Shown here one piece after another: positions 46,001 through 56,128 of a stretch of 64,000 nucleotides of DNA. The translations under genes were made by a program, and so were the position numbers. The stretch spans positions 4,634,225-4,698,224 of the forward strand of contig OZ005690.1 in the NCBI GenBank assembly GCA_963930775.1, given 5' to 3'. The notes under the pieces are model-generated. The model ran no database searches. It saw only the letters and a program-made list of their open reading frames with translations, and was not told the DNA's origin. Each line of letters opens with the position of its first letter. Position 1 is the first letter of the stretch. The stretch is from Cliona cf. orientalis. Its lineage: Eukaryota; Porifera; Demospongiae; Clionaida; Clionaidae.

Positions 46001-49000
46001 ATCCTAGTTCTAGAGTATGGAGTGCATGTGAAGTCTCCACCACAGAAAGAGTGATGCAGCTCTAGCGGTGCACATAATTAGTCTATTCGGGTTAACACCT
46101 TCCTTATAAGGAAAGTGTGAGTGTCACTATGTACACACCTGTCCACTGCTGCATATAGGCTATGCTATTTTAAGTTTGACTGCTACACTGGCAACCTTCA
46201 TCACACTCTTAAGCACATTCCCCAAATTATATTCCATATATTATATGACATACAATGTACTCGGACAGCATTCACTCTCAAACTCAGAGCTTCAAAGGTC
46301 ACACTCTATTATAATACCCTAATCACGTCACACATAGTATACCCTAATCACATAGCACTTATATAAAAACAATTCATACATACCCTAATCACTTCACACA
46401 TACATACCATATCACACTCTCATATTATCGTAATCATGCACATCACACTCTCAAACAATTCACTTGTATACATATATCCATACACTCTAATACCTCCAAA
46501 CTATTCATGAACATACCCAATTAATTAAACTATCACTTCATTGACTCATACACATCCCAATCCATCATTGATCAATATATATATACATGCAATGTACCCT
46601 AATCACCTCAAAATCGCAATTGAGTATTAAATTATCTCAACCACATCACACATACTCATATTATATACCCTCATGATCCATAATAGTCATAATAACCACA
46701 TCAAATTAATACCCTAATCACACAGCTCAAATACATAATTGTTAGATGTTACCAAGGTAACTAGTGACAGAATATTCTCTAATACAGAGATTAGAGTCTC
46801 AAATAGGTTCATGTTAGTGTACACAGCGACACTGTGGGCAACATGCTCATATAAAAAATAGGTACTAATTAAAATTAATTCCTATGTCAACATCTAACAA
46901 GGCAGTTATATGGCAGCCACTGTCTTGTATTGGCCCTTCGGGCCAATATCCCCTCACGCACTCATTAACAAGTAACATCACACCATGCACATACCCACTT
47001 AGATACATAATACCACATACAATCTCCATAATAATAATTATTATTATTATTATGGGCTATACAGTACACAGTACGTAGTTGACCATAGCCTAGCAACAGA
47101 AGTTTTTATAGGCAAATTATTGGATACCAGAGGGGTATTGGTGATCATAGGGTAGTATAGGCAACGGAACCAGGGGGGCACCAGGGGCATGTGCCCCCCC
47201 CCCCCCCCCCCCCCCCCCCACTCCCATTAGAGTGGTCTTCCTCCGCCACTGGGTAGGCCAATGATGAGAGGAGTCATGGGCCAATTAACTAGTAGGTTGT
47301 ATGCAAGACCTTACCTGGGGTGTATTCGATCATGCATCTTGTGCACCCCAATTAAGGTCTTGTATAGCTTATAATTAATCCACCAGTCATGCTGTTCTAC
47401 CATAAATCGCGAATATTTCGATGTTAAAATATTTTCGGATAGCATGGCTTGTGCGAAAATTAAACGCACGAAATACATGCGCAATATTAACAACAATGTG
47501 GTACAGGGTCGTTTGTCCGAAAATTATTTAACGTGAAAAATTATCGCATGAAATATTTTAGACACGAAATGTTCGCGATTTACGGTATATTATTGTATTA
47601 TACTTAATGCATTAATTCTCTCAGCTGTGCCACGGACACATTCAATTCTTCAATAGTAATCCCCTACCGATTTTGCAGTGGTTCCCTTCAAGCACAATAT
47701 CAATTACCCTATTGTTTCTGCTAATTAAAGGGTAATACCCAGACATCATGCATTTAGCAGCCCCCTATTGACACTACCTCTCAGTGCCCTGTGGACACTG
47801 TAATGTCAATTCAAAAATGCTTGAGATAATAATCATACACTATAAAATAAAAAGCCATCATTGCTATAATTTCACCTGTGAAGGGAGTATAATATTATGA
47901 TAATTTATCCGGAAGGTATCCAGTGTGACGTCTTGGGGGTTCAATTAATTATAAGTTGTCATCAGGGTAAATGTACCCATAATTAGTCCGGAGGGTACCC
48001 AGTGTATTCATAATGATGTCTTGAGGGGTGAAGTGGCTTCAATTAAGTTGTCATCAGGGAAAATGTACCCATAAATTAGTCTTGAGGGTGTTTAGGTGGT
48101 TTTAATTATTGTCATGGGGGGAAACGTGATAGTGTTCCAGGGGTGTTGAAAATTTTTTAGGTTGAAGACACCATTTTGGTGCCAACATACAGCTTGGCAC
48201 CGCACACAAAAGCTCACATTGACACAAATTTTTATCCATTTTATTTGATGATAAACAAAATAGAACCGATTGTAGCTATGGCATAATGATATTCTGTTAT
48301 ATTACGTAACTGTATGTATCCCACTGTACATTTCAAAACTTGGGGAGGATCGTCCAGGGGTTGGACATATTTTTGGGTATCAAAACATTGTGCCATTCTC
48401 TTTTGGTGATGCTTGCAAGGTAATAGCCGCCTCTGCCCAAAGTGTTTGAGGACAGCAGGGTGGTGACATGAGAGGGTGAGCACATACTATGAAACCACTC
48501 TAGCAAATATAAAATTTTGGCCAATGAATATACTGCCTCAGAAAAATTCATGTTAAAAGAAGAAAGCTATACCTACAACTAGACAATTAACTTATTGATT
48601 GGGAAACAAGCTTTGGCACCGGAAATTTCATCCTTGATGCCGCTGTAGGTGATTCTGGCACCAACTGCGGCCCCATAGCGCCAAATCAACACCCCTGGTG
48701 TTCTTCCATGGGGGTGTATCTTTATTAACTGGAATAGCCCATAGTAATAATACTTACAAAAGTATACAGCTCTCATGACAGTATCCTGAATGAAGCCCAC
48801 ATTGTTGACTATCCACCAGACCCAGCTGAAATGTGTCAGCAGAAAGTGCGTTGTTTCTTGGCTCGGCTTGAGGAGCGTCTTGAACCAAGTGGACCAGTAT
48901 GCTACATGTCCAAATTCATTTAGCTATAATATACAGCATAATATAGCTCCTCAGTATATTATAAAAAAAATTACTAGTAATGCTAAATTAAGCGCGAGGC

Positions 49001-49283
49001 AGCGCGAGCGATATGGATCTGTGTATACTCACGAGTTTCACAGTTGACTCCATAGTAGCCGGTCCTTGTGCAATCACAGCTATAAGCGTCTCCGTCGGCC
49101 ACGCATACTCCATCGTGTTGGCACGGGAATGAACAACAGGGATTGACTGCCGGGATTCATAAATAAAGAAAAATATTGCGCATTTAGTTGGGAAAGGTAG
49201 GACTTACGCGACCATGTTTGATGCAAACATAACGCTAGAAGGAAGCCAAGCACGCACAGAATTAGATGGGCCTTGGATGCCAT
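39082..49283 (-). CDS. Cyclooxygenase (prostaglandin G/H synthase), complete, nine exons
   Basis: Exons, in transcript order: 49283-49208, 49146-49033, 48901-48758, 45228-45085, 44573-44314, 44152-43906, 43022-42736, 41643-41499, 39452-39082. All introns are GT-AG and phase-compatible; the sum is 1,788 nt, 595 codons plus stop. The enzyme turns arachidonate and oxygen into PGG2 and then PGH2. Domains: signal peptide ([20 protein letters not shown]); EGF-like module [12 protein letters not shown]...[13 protein letters not shown]; membrane-binding helices; haem peroxidase/COX domain. Ovine numbering by alignment: Arg120 (VMRAVYFSR), distal His207 (AQHFTHEFF), Tyr348, Val349, Tyr355, catalytic Tyr385 and proximal His388 ([10 protein letters not shown]), Ile523, Ser530 (GAPYSLRG). 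Val349 predicts 15S products (coral 15R enzymes have Ile). The C-terminus is HDEL, a canonical ER-retrieval signal. Vertebrate COX ends in STEL. Confidence 0.95.
39926..40400. mobile_element. MITE in the last intron of the cyclooxygenase gene
   Basis: Inverted termini of about 45 bp contain CTTGTCCAAAGTCCTTGTGG followed by an AACGTCATTATGACGTTAA-type palindrome, in both ends. No coding capacity. Confidence 0.8.
43024..43090. repeat. (TG)33 microsatellite at a cyclooxygenase splice acceptor
   Basis: An uninterrupted 67-bp TG tract. On the coding (minus) strand it is (CA)n ending directly in the AG of the exon-7 acceptor (exon starts at 43022). Confidence 0.97.
43198..43687. mobile_element. 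CANAGGNGTAGGAA-family MITE in cyclooxygenase intron 6
   Basis: Left end CAGTGGCGTAGGAA, right end TTCTTACACCAGTG (imperfect complement), with 5-bp direct repeat GTTTT on both sides. It contains GGGGG/CCCCC runs, and a perfect hairpin at 43393-43443. Confidence 0.75.
43393..43443. repeat. Perfect hairpin, 25-bp arms, 1-nt loop
   Basis: The arm starting TCACATGTGAACACAGATCA is followed by its exact reverse complement after a single G. Sits inside the element at 43198-43687. Confidence 0.9.
46130..46740. repeat. G-depleted tract with irregular ACCCTAATCAC repeats
   Basis: About 600 bp in which the plus strand is almost free of G (one or two per 60 bases on several lines), with at least six copies of ACCCTAATCAC and many CACACTCTC or CACATAC words. 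It looks like a decayed satellite. Confidence 0.6.
47156..47251. mobile_element. Short CANAGGNGTAGGAA-family MITE
   Basis: 96-bp element with divergent ends (TATAGGCAACGGAA / TTCCTCCGCCACTG) and 5-bp direct repeat GGTAG. It is mostly one GGGG...CCCC foldback. Confidence 0.6.
47398..47587. mobile_element. TACCGTA-type MITE
   Basis: Ends TACCATAAATCGCGAATATT and ATTTACGGTA-type complement pair over about 28 bp with few mismatches. The interior has more inverted AAATATTTT and GAAAATTA words. Confidence 0.7.
47895..48115. repeat. Three degenerate ~90-bp tandem units
   Basis: Repeated wording ATTAGTCCGGAGGGTACCCA, GTGTCATCAGGG-type and AATGTACCCATAA recurs three times with drift. Confidence 0.6.
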
Positions 49284-49487
49284 CTCTACGATCAGACCGA
49301 ACGTTTAGAGTTAGCTATTGTGCAAAATCCTACGGTGGCGGACAAGGACACTGCGGCGGCGGCCCAAGCCGCTGTGAGCCGCCGGAAAGCCGCCGTCGGC
49401 CGCCAAAGGGTCGCTCATCGGCTGCAGCTGGCCGCCACGGCTCAGCCACGCCCGCCAATTTGTAAAATCATTCCTAGCTAGACCATT

Positions 49488-49511
49488 ACCCCTTGCGCAT
49501 GCGCAAGGGGT
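49488..49511. promoter_or_regulatory. NRF1-like palindrome upstream of the cyclooxygenase gene
   Basis: A perfect 24-bp palindrome contains TGCGCATGCGCA (49494-49505), the animal NRF1 consensus, 205 bp upstream of the ATG at 49283 and next to a GC-rich stretch (49335-49450) that looks like a CpG-type promoter. Variants of the same ACCCCTTGCGCATGC motif lie at 15111 and 26342, so a repeat origin is possible. Confidence 0.4.
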
Positions 49512-49835
49512 CAGTTTGTCAGTCTGCTACGGTCTCTCATCATAGGCATCTGGGCAGGGTGGGTTATCAAATACAGCAAAGAAACTGACACGGCTTCTTT
49601 TGGATTCTATCGACACTGGTTATATACATTGGCTAAAATATTTGTTGGTGACGCCTATCTAAAGCGCGCTTTCTGCCCATGCGCGCACAGCACTAACTTA
49701 TCAGACCACGCCCATCGAAGCCTTTAAGCGCACGCCTTCCAAGCACGCTCAATTTAATAGCAGTTACCACGGCAGAACTTAACTTCGGGTAATAATGTTC
49801 TGAGCCTGTGGTATAATATTATAAGGCTAGTGTTA

Positions 49836-50092
49836 GTTGTAAACGTGTTTCTGGTCACCCGCCCGCATGCTATTTTGGAGGCTGCCTATTTTGGCCATTA
49901 TTGTCATTATTTGGCACTGCGCATGCTCAGTTCAATTACCAATATTAATGTCACCATCCTGTCTGCGGTTTGTCCAGGAAATGTTCAAATTGTACAGGAT
50001 ATGCTGAGGTAAAATAATGGAATAATGAATAATGATAACCGCCCGCCCGCATGGCTAAGTGAGCTCTGACGTGACCAGAAACACGTTGACAA
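49836..50092. mobile_element. MITE with ~23-bp TIRs
   Basis: GTTGTAAACGTGTTTCTGGT... at the left is matched in inverted form at the right (GTGACCAGAAACACGTT at 50071-50087) with one mismatch. The interior repeats CCGCCCGCATG and GTCATTATT words. Confidence 0.8.
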
Positions 50093-50096
50093 CAAA

Positions 50097-50111
50097 CAGT
50101 GGCCGGGGCCA

Positions 50112-50144
<33 letters not shown>

Positions 50145-50438
50145 GGTCATAGACTAAATAGCGCGCGCGAAAAATTTGGCCACGCCCATTTTTGTGAAGA
50201 CCACGCCCACATTGTTGCCGCGAACCGCCCGAGATGTCAATGGAACCCGACTTTTTCATCGTACAAACATGTTTTTAGCTATATTTTGTGTCAGATCATG
50301 GTTCATTAGTTGAAGGGAGGGTGGTAAAGCTGGCTGTTTAGCCAAGCATAGCAAGCTGGTACAAGATATTCAGCCCTGGAAGGGGGGGGGGGTCATCTGC
50401 CCCCCCATGATCCCCCCCCCCCCCTGGATCCGCCCCTG
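50097..50438. mobile_element. Composite G-run elements
   Basis: Starts CAGTGGCCGGGGCCAGG followed by a very long G-run and ends CCTGGATCCGCCCCTG. CACGCCC boxes and a GCGCGCGC segment link it to the elements at 9.8 and 52.5 kb. The two ends do not share a target duplication, so more than one insertion is likely. Confidence 0.5.
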
Positions 50439-51616
50439 TTATGCATGAGATGTTACTGTGTGTGTGTCCTGCTAAGCAATATCTTCGAAGAAGTTCAGCT
50501 AGAGACTTTGATCCAAGTATATGGTTTCATCTTAGACCCCATAATGCTATTCTCAAATGCTCAAAAAATCCCTATTAATGCTCAAGAAGTGCACCTATAA
50601 TTCCCAATACATCACCCATAATTTTCAAGTTGATCCGATTATAATGTTAATAAAAACTGATACGAGACATGAGGAGACTCAGTCACACTATCATAGAGTG
50701 CAGCCATTTCAATTTTACATGTGTTTGCATTCGAAAGTGGGTACCAGCTGATTGATTAACCCTTTATGAATCCATAATGTGTAGTCCAGGCATTGTGACA
50801 AAGGTCAACTTACAATTGTGTGCCCTAAAATTCTCAAAATTATGCCAGTTGATGCCTATAATGCTAGCATAATTCTCAAATGCTTACACACACCTATTAT
50901 GCTCAAAATTATGCCGGCATAATTTACCTACCCCTACTCAGTCTGGTGAACTGGGGAGAATCCTTGGGTCATGTGCCTCCTACTCTCAGTATCAGTGTGT
51001 GCATGTGTGTGTGTGTGTGTGTTTTAATTAATTGGGTGTGTGTATAAAAGTGTAGACAGACATGCAATGGGCTTGCTTAGGCTTCAACTTGCAATTATCC
51101 ATTGAAACTTAATTGTGGTATAATATTATGTCTGAAGCTGTATACATGCGGCTTCATGCTGCCACTTACACCTGGCAATTAACTACCCACATGACACAGT
51201 CAAAGGATCACAGTAAGATATTCTTGACTGGTTCCCCAAACCTGCTTATCCATAAAATTTATTTGAGATGTATACATGATAGGAATTTTTACGGGTGAAA
51301 TGCTATATCCTTTACTAGTAATTTGTACATAATAATTATGTACCGTGATCAATTAAACGTTCTAATCATGTATGATATGGTATAAAAACTAGCAGAATAT
51401 ATGCATAACAGTTCAGGATGATTAAATTTGTATGTCATTACAACTGTCTATATCCCATAATAATAGTATTAGCCACTCTGATAGTTACATGTAGCAGCTA
51501 GTGTCATGCATGCTTGCTACTAATATAATCTATGTCTATGTATTGCATTCAATGCTTACTTAGTCTAATTTTTACAGGAATTACAAAACAGATAGCACAT
51601 TATAATAATATACATA
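50439..51616. other. Spacer, nothing recognised
   Basis: Repeated CCTATAATGCTC / AATTCTCAAATGCT wording at 50540-50640 and 50820-50935 suggests a decayed repeat pair. No gene seen here or at 51827-52538. Confidence 0.4.
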
Positions 51617-51826
51617 TACCGTATAGCGCCTTAATTTCGCGGAACCTAAATTTCGCGGATAGCTCTCTACAAAGTTTTCGTTGAATAAATTTCGCGGTTC
51701 CGGCCTGGTAATATGGGTGCGCGCTCGTGGGCATTGGAAATTTTTGTTGAATAATTTTCGTGGAAGCAGTTGTATCCGCGAAAACAGCGAAAATTAAGTC
51801 CCACGAAATTTAAGCACTATATGGTA
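51617..51826. mobile_element. TACCGTA-type MITE
   Basis: TACCGTATAGCGCCTTAATT at the left pairs with an imperfect complement at the right (...AAGCACTATATGGTA). The interior has alternating TTTCGCGG and CCGCGAAA words, so it folds end to end. Confidence 0.7.
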
Positions 51827-52538
51827 CTTACACCATAGCTAATTAATACATACTGGGCATGGCCACATGTTTTTATAATAATTATTATAGCTAATTCAAA
51901 GTGACATGATATTGTAAAACTACTAAGGCCACTGTAACTTCTTAAATACTTGTTTCCCATCCTCTCCTATATATGCCTGGAGAGCATGCAGGGCGGGCGG
52001 TCATTATTCATTATTCATTATGTATGTATATCATTATGTAACCACTAAACCTTGCCCACTTCCTGTAGTTTACAAGGAGCATGCATGACTAGCTGGTTTG
52101 CTGTAGCAATGCATGATGAATTTTGAGGTGGCTACAAAATAAGCATGGGGCGGGTGACGGGAAACAAGGAATCAAGTTACAGTGGCCTAACAGCTGTACA
52201 ATAATCAGTGTTCTCTCCAGCCAAAATTTAAGACATAGGGAAAGGCATTATTTTGGGTGGAGCTAGTGTCCACATCAAAGATTTTGGCTCCACCCCAATC
52301 CCACTTCAAAGACAAATCAGCACTGAAGGGATGGGGGCCCCCTATCCCTTAAGTATGCTGGGGAGAACACTGATAATGTGACTTCTTTTACAGAGGACAG
52401 ATGTCGTATGTACTCATGCGTCCTTTGATGGCGATTCCTTGGCTAATATCAAACAGCAACTGTTGGCAACAAAGAGCTAATTAGTCACAACAATGTATTA
52501 ATTGTCATCGTGAATAGAAGTCTTACAATATCATGTCT

Positions 52539-52884
52539 CATAGGCGTAGGAAGATGGTGATGGTTGGGGGGGTACTGCAACATTTGCGCGCGAAGCGCGC
52601 ACAAAATTTTTGCGACCATGCCCACTTTGGGTATAAACCACGCCCTTTTCGCATTAATGACAGTGTCAGGTCGGAGTTTCTTAGTTGTAGCAATGAAGAA
52701 ATGAGAGTTAGTCGATCAGAACAGACTTTGTAGCTACTTGGTCTTGAAATTCAATACAATATTTCATAGTCAGGCCTATAACAGCATATACAGGCACTAC
52801 TGTGGCTATTGGGGCACTGGCTCCCTTTCTTGCTGGTTGGGGGGGGCACGTGCCCCCAGTGCCCCCCTGGTTCCTACGCCTATG
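52539..52884. mobile_element. CANAGGNGTAGGAA-family MITE
   Basis: Perfect 14-bp TIRs CATAGGCGTAGGAA (52539-52552, 52871-52884) with 5-bp target duplication TGTCT. Shares GCGCGCGAAGCGCGC and CACGCCC boxes with the 9.8-kb copy. Confidence 0.9.
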
Positions 52885-53902
52885 TGTCTAATGACAATGC
52901 TATCAATATTTTAGTTTTGTATTGTACATGAACATTGATGTGTAAACACAAGGACTGTTTGAGCTTTCAGTCTGTAGCCATCTGAATGATTACAGTATAT
53001 CAGGCGATGATGGTGAGATATATTATAGTATGTACATGTTCATTCCCAATAGTCTTAATTATTGTTCCTATTACCTATAGGGACATGCAACCTCATCAAT
53101 TATTATACTTGATGATCAGACATAGATATATTTATCATGACATAATATTATATTGTATTCAGTGCCTCGTACCCAGGCCACTTCCACGTTTCAAACATGG
53201 GAGTCCATGGCCTGTATACGAGGCTAATAATTATTATGTAGCTATGTTACATGGGTTGGCTATACCAAACTTTCTGTATAAAAATGTTAATAATACTCTC
53301 TTGAGTCTTCCTATGGATACATCACCGAAAGTTTCATGAAATTACCGTTACTATAATATTACTGTTATGGTAGCCATAATTACCATATTATTATACTTAT
53401 AATTGATTGAGTAGCCATGGACATGTACCCATTAACTACATAATATTATACTGTAAGTTATACTATACCAGGATAAAATCTTTGTAGCTAACACTATGTT
53501 GTGCATGGCTACAAATAATTATTTAACATTTCACAGTCTATTGAGGATCATAAAAATGAAATTCTTATCATAGGAAATACCACAAACGTCATATCCTAAT
53601 CCTAGCTGATTAGGTAGGAAGTAGCACTATGGTAACAGTATAGTTCATTGAATCTTGGAACTATAGAGACATCAAAGGGAAGCCTATACCCAGGAACTAG
53701 CTATAGAGACATCAAAGGGAAGGCACACCATTGAATGCATCCAAGGGTTGAGATCATCTCTGATACACTGGAACTTCCCATCCTTTCAATGTCCTAGTAG
53801 CTATATATACCTACCTTATCTTTCTTGTGATATAAAATTCATGAGAAGCGGTGTGAACACCTAAACGCCTACGCACAGGTTCAACGGTGAAGTACGTATA
53901 TA
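52885..53902. other. Upstream region of the phospholipase gene
   Basis: Contains a short foldback at about 53162-53225 (CCTCGTACCCAGGCC paired with GGCCTGTATACGAGG) and a direct repeat CTATAGAGACATCAAAGGGA (about 53661 and 53701). No gene or clear core promoter seen. Confidence 0.45.
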
Positions 53903-56128
53903 ATGAACCGACTCATAAAGCGGATGCCGCGCGCGTACATAGTAAATAGTAGCGCGGCTTTATTAAAGAACTGTGGTTTAACATTTCCCGTCCAGAACTT
54001 GGATAATTTCGGCAGTGTATTATCGCTGCCCATGTTTTCCAACCGAAGAGCACTTACCCGAATAGCGATCTCCACTGCAGCGATCATAAGAGGTGGAACA
54101 ATCTATACGAAAACCGTCGCTAGTCGAAAACGCCAAGCCACCGCCAATATGCCGTATTCGGACTACTACGTGGATCACATTGACCATCTACCACAAGCGC
54201 CGCCAGCAAAAATTATCAGTAGAAGATCTTTCCCACCAAGCGATCTAGAAATCGAAGACGTGGTCACGACCGAGATCTCACTATGGGAGGTTCAGAGCAA
54301 CGTTGGTGGGTTCTTTTCCTTTTCATACTGGAAGAGCATTTTCAACAAAAGGACGGATTACAATATCATCTTGAACCAAACCGACCCGATCACTGACGAA
54401 ACACAAACCTTCCTTCTCCACGTTTCGGATAATCTGGAATCGTCGCAAAACGCCTATGAGAGCGTATGCAGCACGCTGACTCCACTCGTGGATGACTGCA
54501 CGCTATTGCTCACGGAAGACCTCCTCGAAGAGATCATACTCCCAGTACCAACGAAGGCATCTGAGCTCACAGCTCACCTAGTGGAGGTCATCGAATCGAA
54601 CCTGGACGCACACCCTGACTGGGTAAAGGTCCTTCAGGCCCTAGTTCTTGGAGCTGTAACGAAAGAAACCTGTGAGAGCACAGATGGCAAACCACACCGA
54701 GCAATCGATCACAGAAAGGATAGCTTTCTCCAGAAACATGCCCCTGACCATCCCCAGAAGAAGCTTTACATACAAGCACTCGACAAGCCTAACAAGGAGG
54801 GGAACACACCACTAATGCTTTCCATTGAAAGTGGGTATGTGACTAGTGCTGTCATCTTTCTTGAAGCTGGAGCAAATCCTGATGTGCAGCACCGTGAGAC
54901 TGGTGACACTGCTTTACACCTAGCGGTTGAGAACAAGAATTCTTCTCTTCTAAAAGCCCTGCTTGCATTTGGAGCCAACGTCCACATCAAGAATCGCAAG
55001 GGCAAAACACCTCTTGATGTTGCCCGCACTGAAGGTGCTAAGGAATGTGTAGAGATTCTCGAGGATATCATCAAACGGATGGAGAAAGCTGCTTCTGAGG
55101 TGTCCAACACCTTTGAACCCATCTCAGTCCCTCCAAATGCTGTCTTTCTCCTCAGCTTGGATGGTGGTGGAACACGAGGGCTCCTTTTGACGCAAACACT
55201 GATTGCTATCCAGAAACGCATGAAGGAGCTTAAACCTGACTGCGAGCTTCTGCACAAATATTTCGACTATGTTGCAGGCACTAGTGCTGGTGGACTTGTC
55301 ACTCTTTCTCTCGTTTGTGCAAATGCAAGTCTGGAAGCAACGAGAGCATCACTGTTTAAAGCTGGAGATGAAATTTGTACGCTGTCACCAACCTTTCCTT
55401 CTGGAGTCGTCGCAAAAACGTCCATGGAGACCTATGGCAAGGATACTAAGATGACCGACGTGCAAAAGCCTCGAGTGATCGTTACAACCGTCTTAGCAGA
55501 TCGCAACCCACCAGCACTTCATATGATGTGTAATTATGGCGAAGCTAAAAATGACCAAAAGCCTCCAAATGAATGGAAGGCTTGGGAGGTAAGCCGAGCA
55601 ACAAGTGCAGCTCCTTTCTATTTTCCACCGTTTGATGACAAGTTTGTTGACGGAGGGGTGATGGCCAACAATCCAACTTTGGATGCCATGTCTGAGATAG
55701 TCAACCAGGCTGATAGAGAAGGTAGTGATGCCAAGCTTGCCCTAGTGGTATCTATTGGCACAGGAGTTCCGCCACCTCCCCCAGAAGTAGAGGATGTTGG
55801 GATATTCGTACCCAACCTCAGCAACTTCTTCAAGGCCATCGGAAATCTACCCGATACCTTTTCTGCTGTTGTTAACTTTCTTCACCTCTTGATTTCTCAA
55901 GCCACTGTGTCCAATGGTCAGGAAACGGTTCGTGCAGATGCCTGGTGTAAGAGCCTCGGAATACCCTACTACCGGCTCTCTGTACCCCTCGATAAAGTTA
56001 TTGATTTGACCGAAAGTGACAAGAAAGTTCTGACTGATATGATGTACCAGGGAAACAAGTACCTCCTGGATAATGCTAAAGATATCGACACTATTGCTCG
56101 ATATCTGCTTTCTAGGTCACAATCTTGA
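53903..56128 (+). CDS. Calcium-independent phospholipase A2, group VI type (PLA2G6/PNPLA9-like)
   Basis: Single exon, 741 codons. Hydrolyses the sn-2 acyl bond of phospholipids, releasing free fatty acids such as arachidonate. Order: N-terminal region of about 290 residues without a named domain; two to three ankyrin repeats (about 297-390, NTPLMLSIESGY and DTALHLAVENKN starts); patatin domain from about 415. Catalytic features: DGGGTRG oxyanion loop (420-426), nucleophile Ser461 in GTSAG, catalytic Asp583 in VDGGVMANNP. The region after it (TLDAMSEI...VVSIGTG...AWCKSLGIPYYRL) matches PLA2G6 order. PLA2G6 has about seven ankyrin repeats, so this one is short there. The basic start (MNRLIKRMPRAY) could be a mitochondrial presequence; the alternative ATG at 54150 gives MPYSDYY. 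It is divergent from the cyclooxygenase gene. Confidence 0.93.
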   Translation: MNRLIKRMPRAYIVNSSAALLKNCGLTFPVQNLDNFGSVLSLPMFSNRRALTRIAISTAAIIRGGTIYTKTVASRKRQATANMPYSDYYVDHIDHLPQAPPAKIISRRSFPPSDLEIEDVVTTEISLWEVQSNVGGFFSFSYWKSIFNKRTDYNIILNQTDPITDETQTFLLHVSDNLESSQNAYESVCSTLTPLVDDCTLLLTEDLLEEIILPVPTKASELTAHLVEVIESNLDAHPDWVKVLQALVLGAVTKETCESTDGKPHRAIDHRKDSFLQKHAPDHPQKKLYIQALDKPNKEGNTPLMLSIESGYVTSAVIFLEAGANPDVQHRETGDTALHLAVENKNSSLLKALLAFGANVHIKNRKGKTPLDVARTEGAKECVEILEDIIKRMEKAASEVSNTFEPISVPPNAVFLLSLDGGGTRGLLLTQTLIAIQKRMKELKPDCELLHKYFDYVAGTSAGGLVTLSLVCANASLEATRASLFKAGDEICTLSPTFPSGVVAKTSMETYGKDTKMTDVQKPRVIVTTVLADRNPPALHMMCNYGEAKNDQKPPNEWKAWEVSRATSAAPFYFPPFDDKFVDGGVMANNPTLDAMSEIVNQADREGSDAKLALVVSIGTGVPPPPPEVEDVGIFVPNLSNFFKAIGNLPDTFSAVVNFLHLLISQATVSNGQETVRADAWCKSLGIPYYRLSVPLDKVIDLTESDKKVLTDMMYQGNKYLLDNAKDIDTIARYLLSRSQS

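Larger units (their letters stand above)
45444..48739. mobile_element. 3.3-kb TIR-flanked element in cyclooxygenase intron 3
   Basis: The left end (45444-45485) and right end (48698-48739) are inverted copies over about 42 bp with one mismatch, starting GGCTATTCCAGTTAATAA. The element fills almost all of intron 3 and begins 18 bp downstream of the exon-3 splice donor. No transposase is readable, so it is non-autonomous. It contains nested repeats (46.1-46.7, 47.2, 47.4 and 47.9 kb) and a relic with CTCTATAAGGACAT/TTAATCAGGACACC wording. Confidence 0.75.

Noticed and set aside
46280..46740. Interstitial telomere made of ACCCTAATCAC
   Set aside because: The unit is not a perfect TTAGGG-type repeat, spacing is irregular, and the copies are embedded in other words.
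49214..49481. Two alanine/arginine-rich frames upstream of the cyclooxygenase gene (+)
   Set aside because: GC-rich promoter-like sequence opens all frames; the frames overlap cyclooxygenase exon 1 on the other strand and show no domain.
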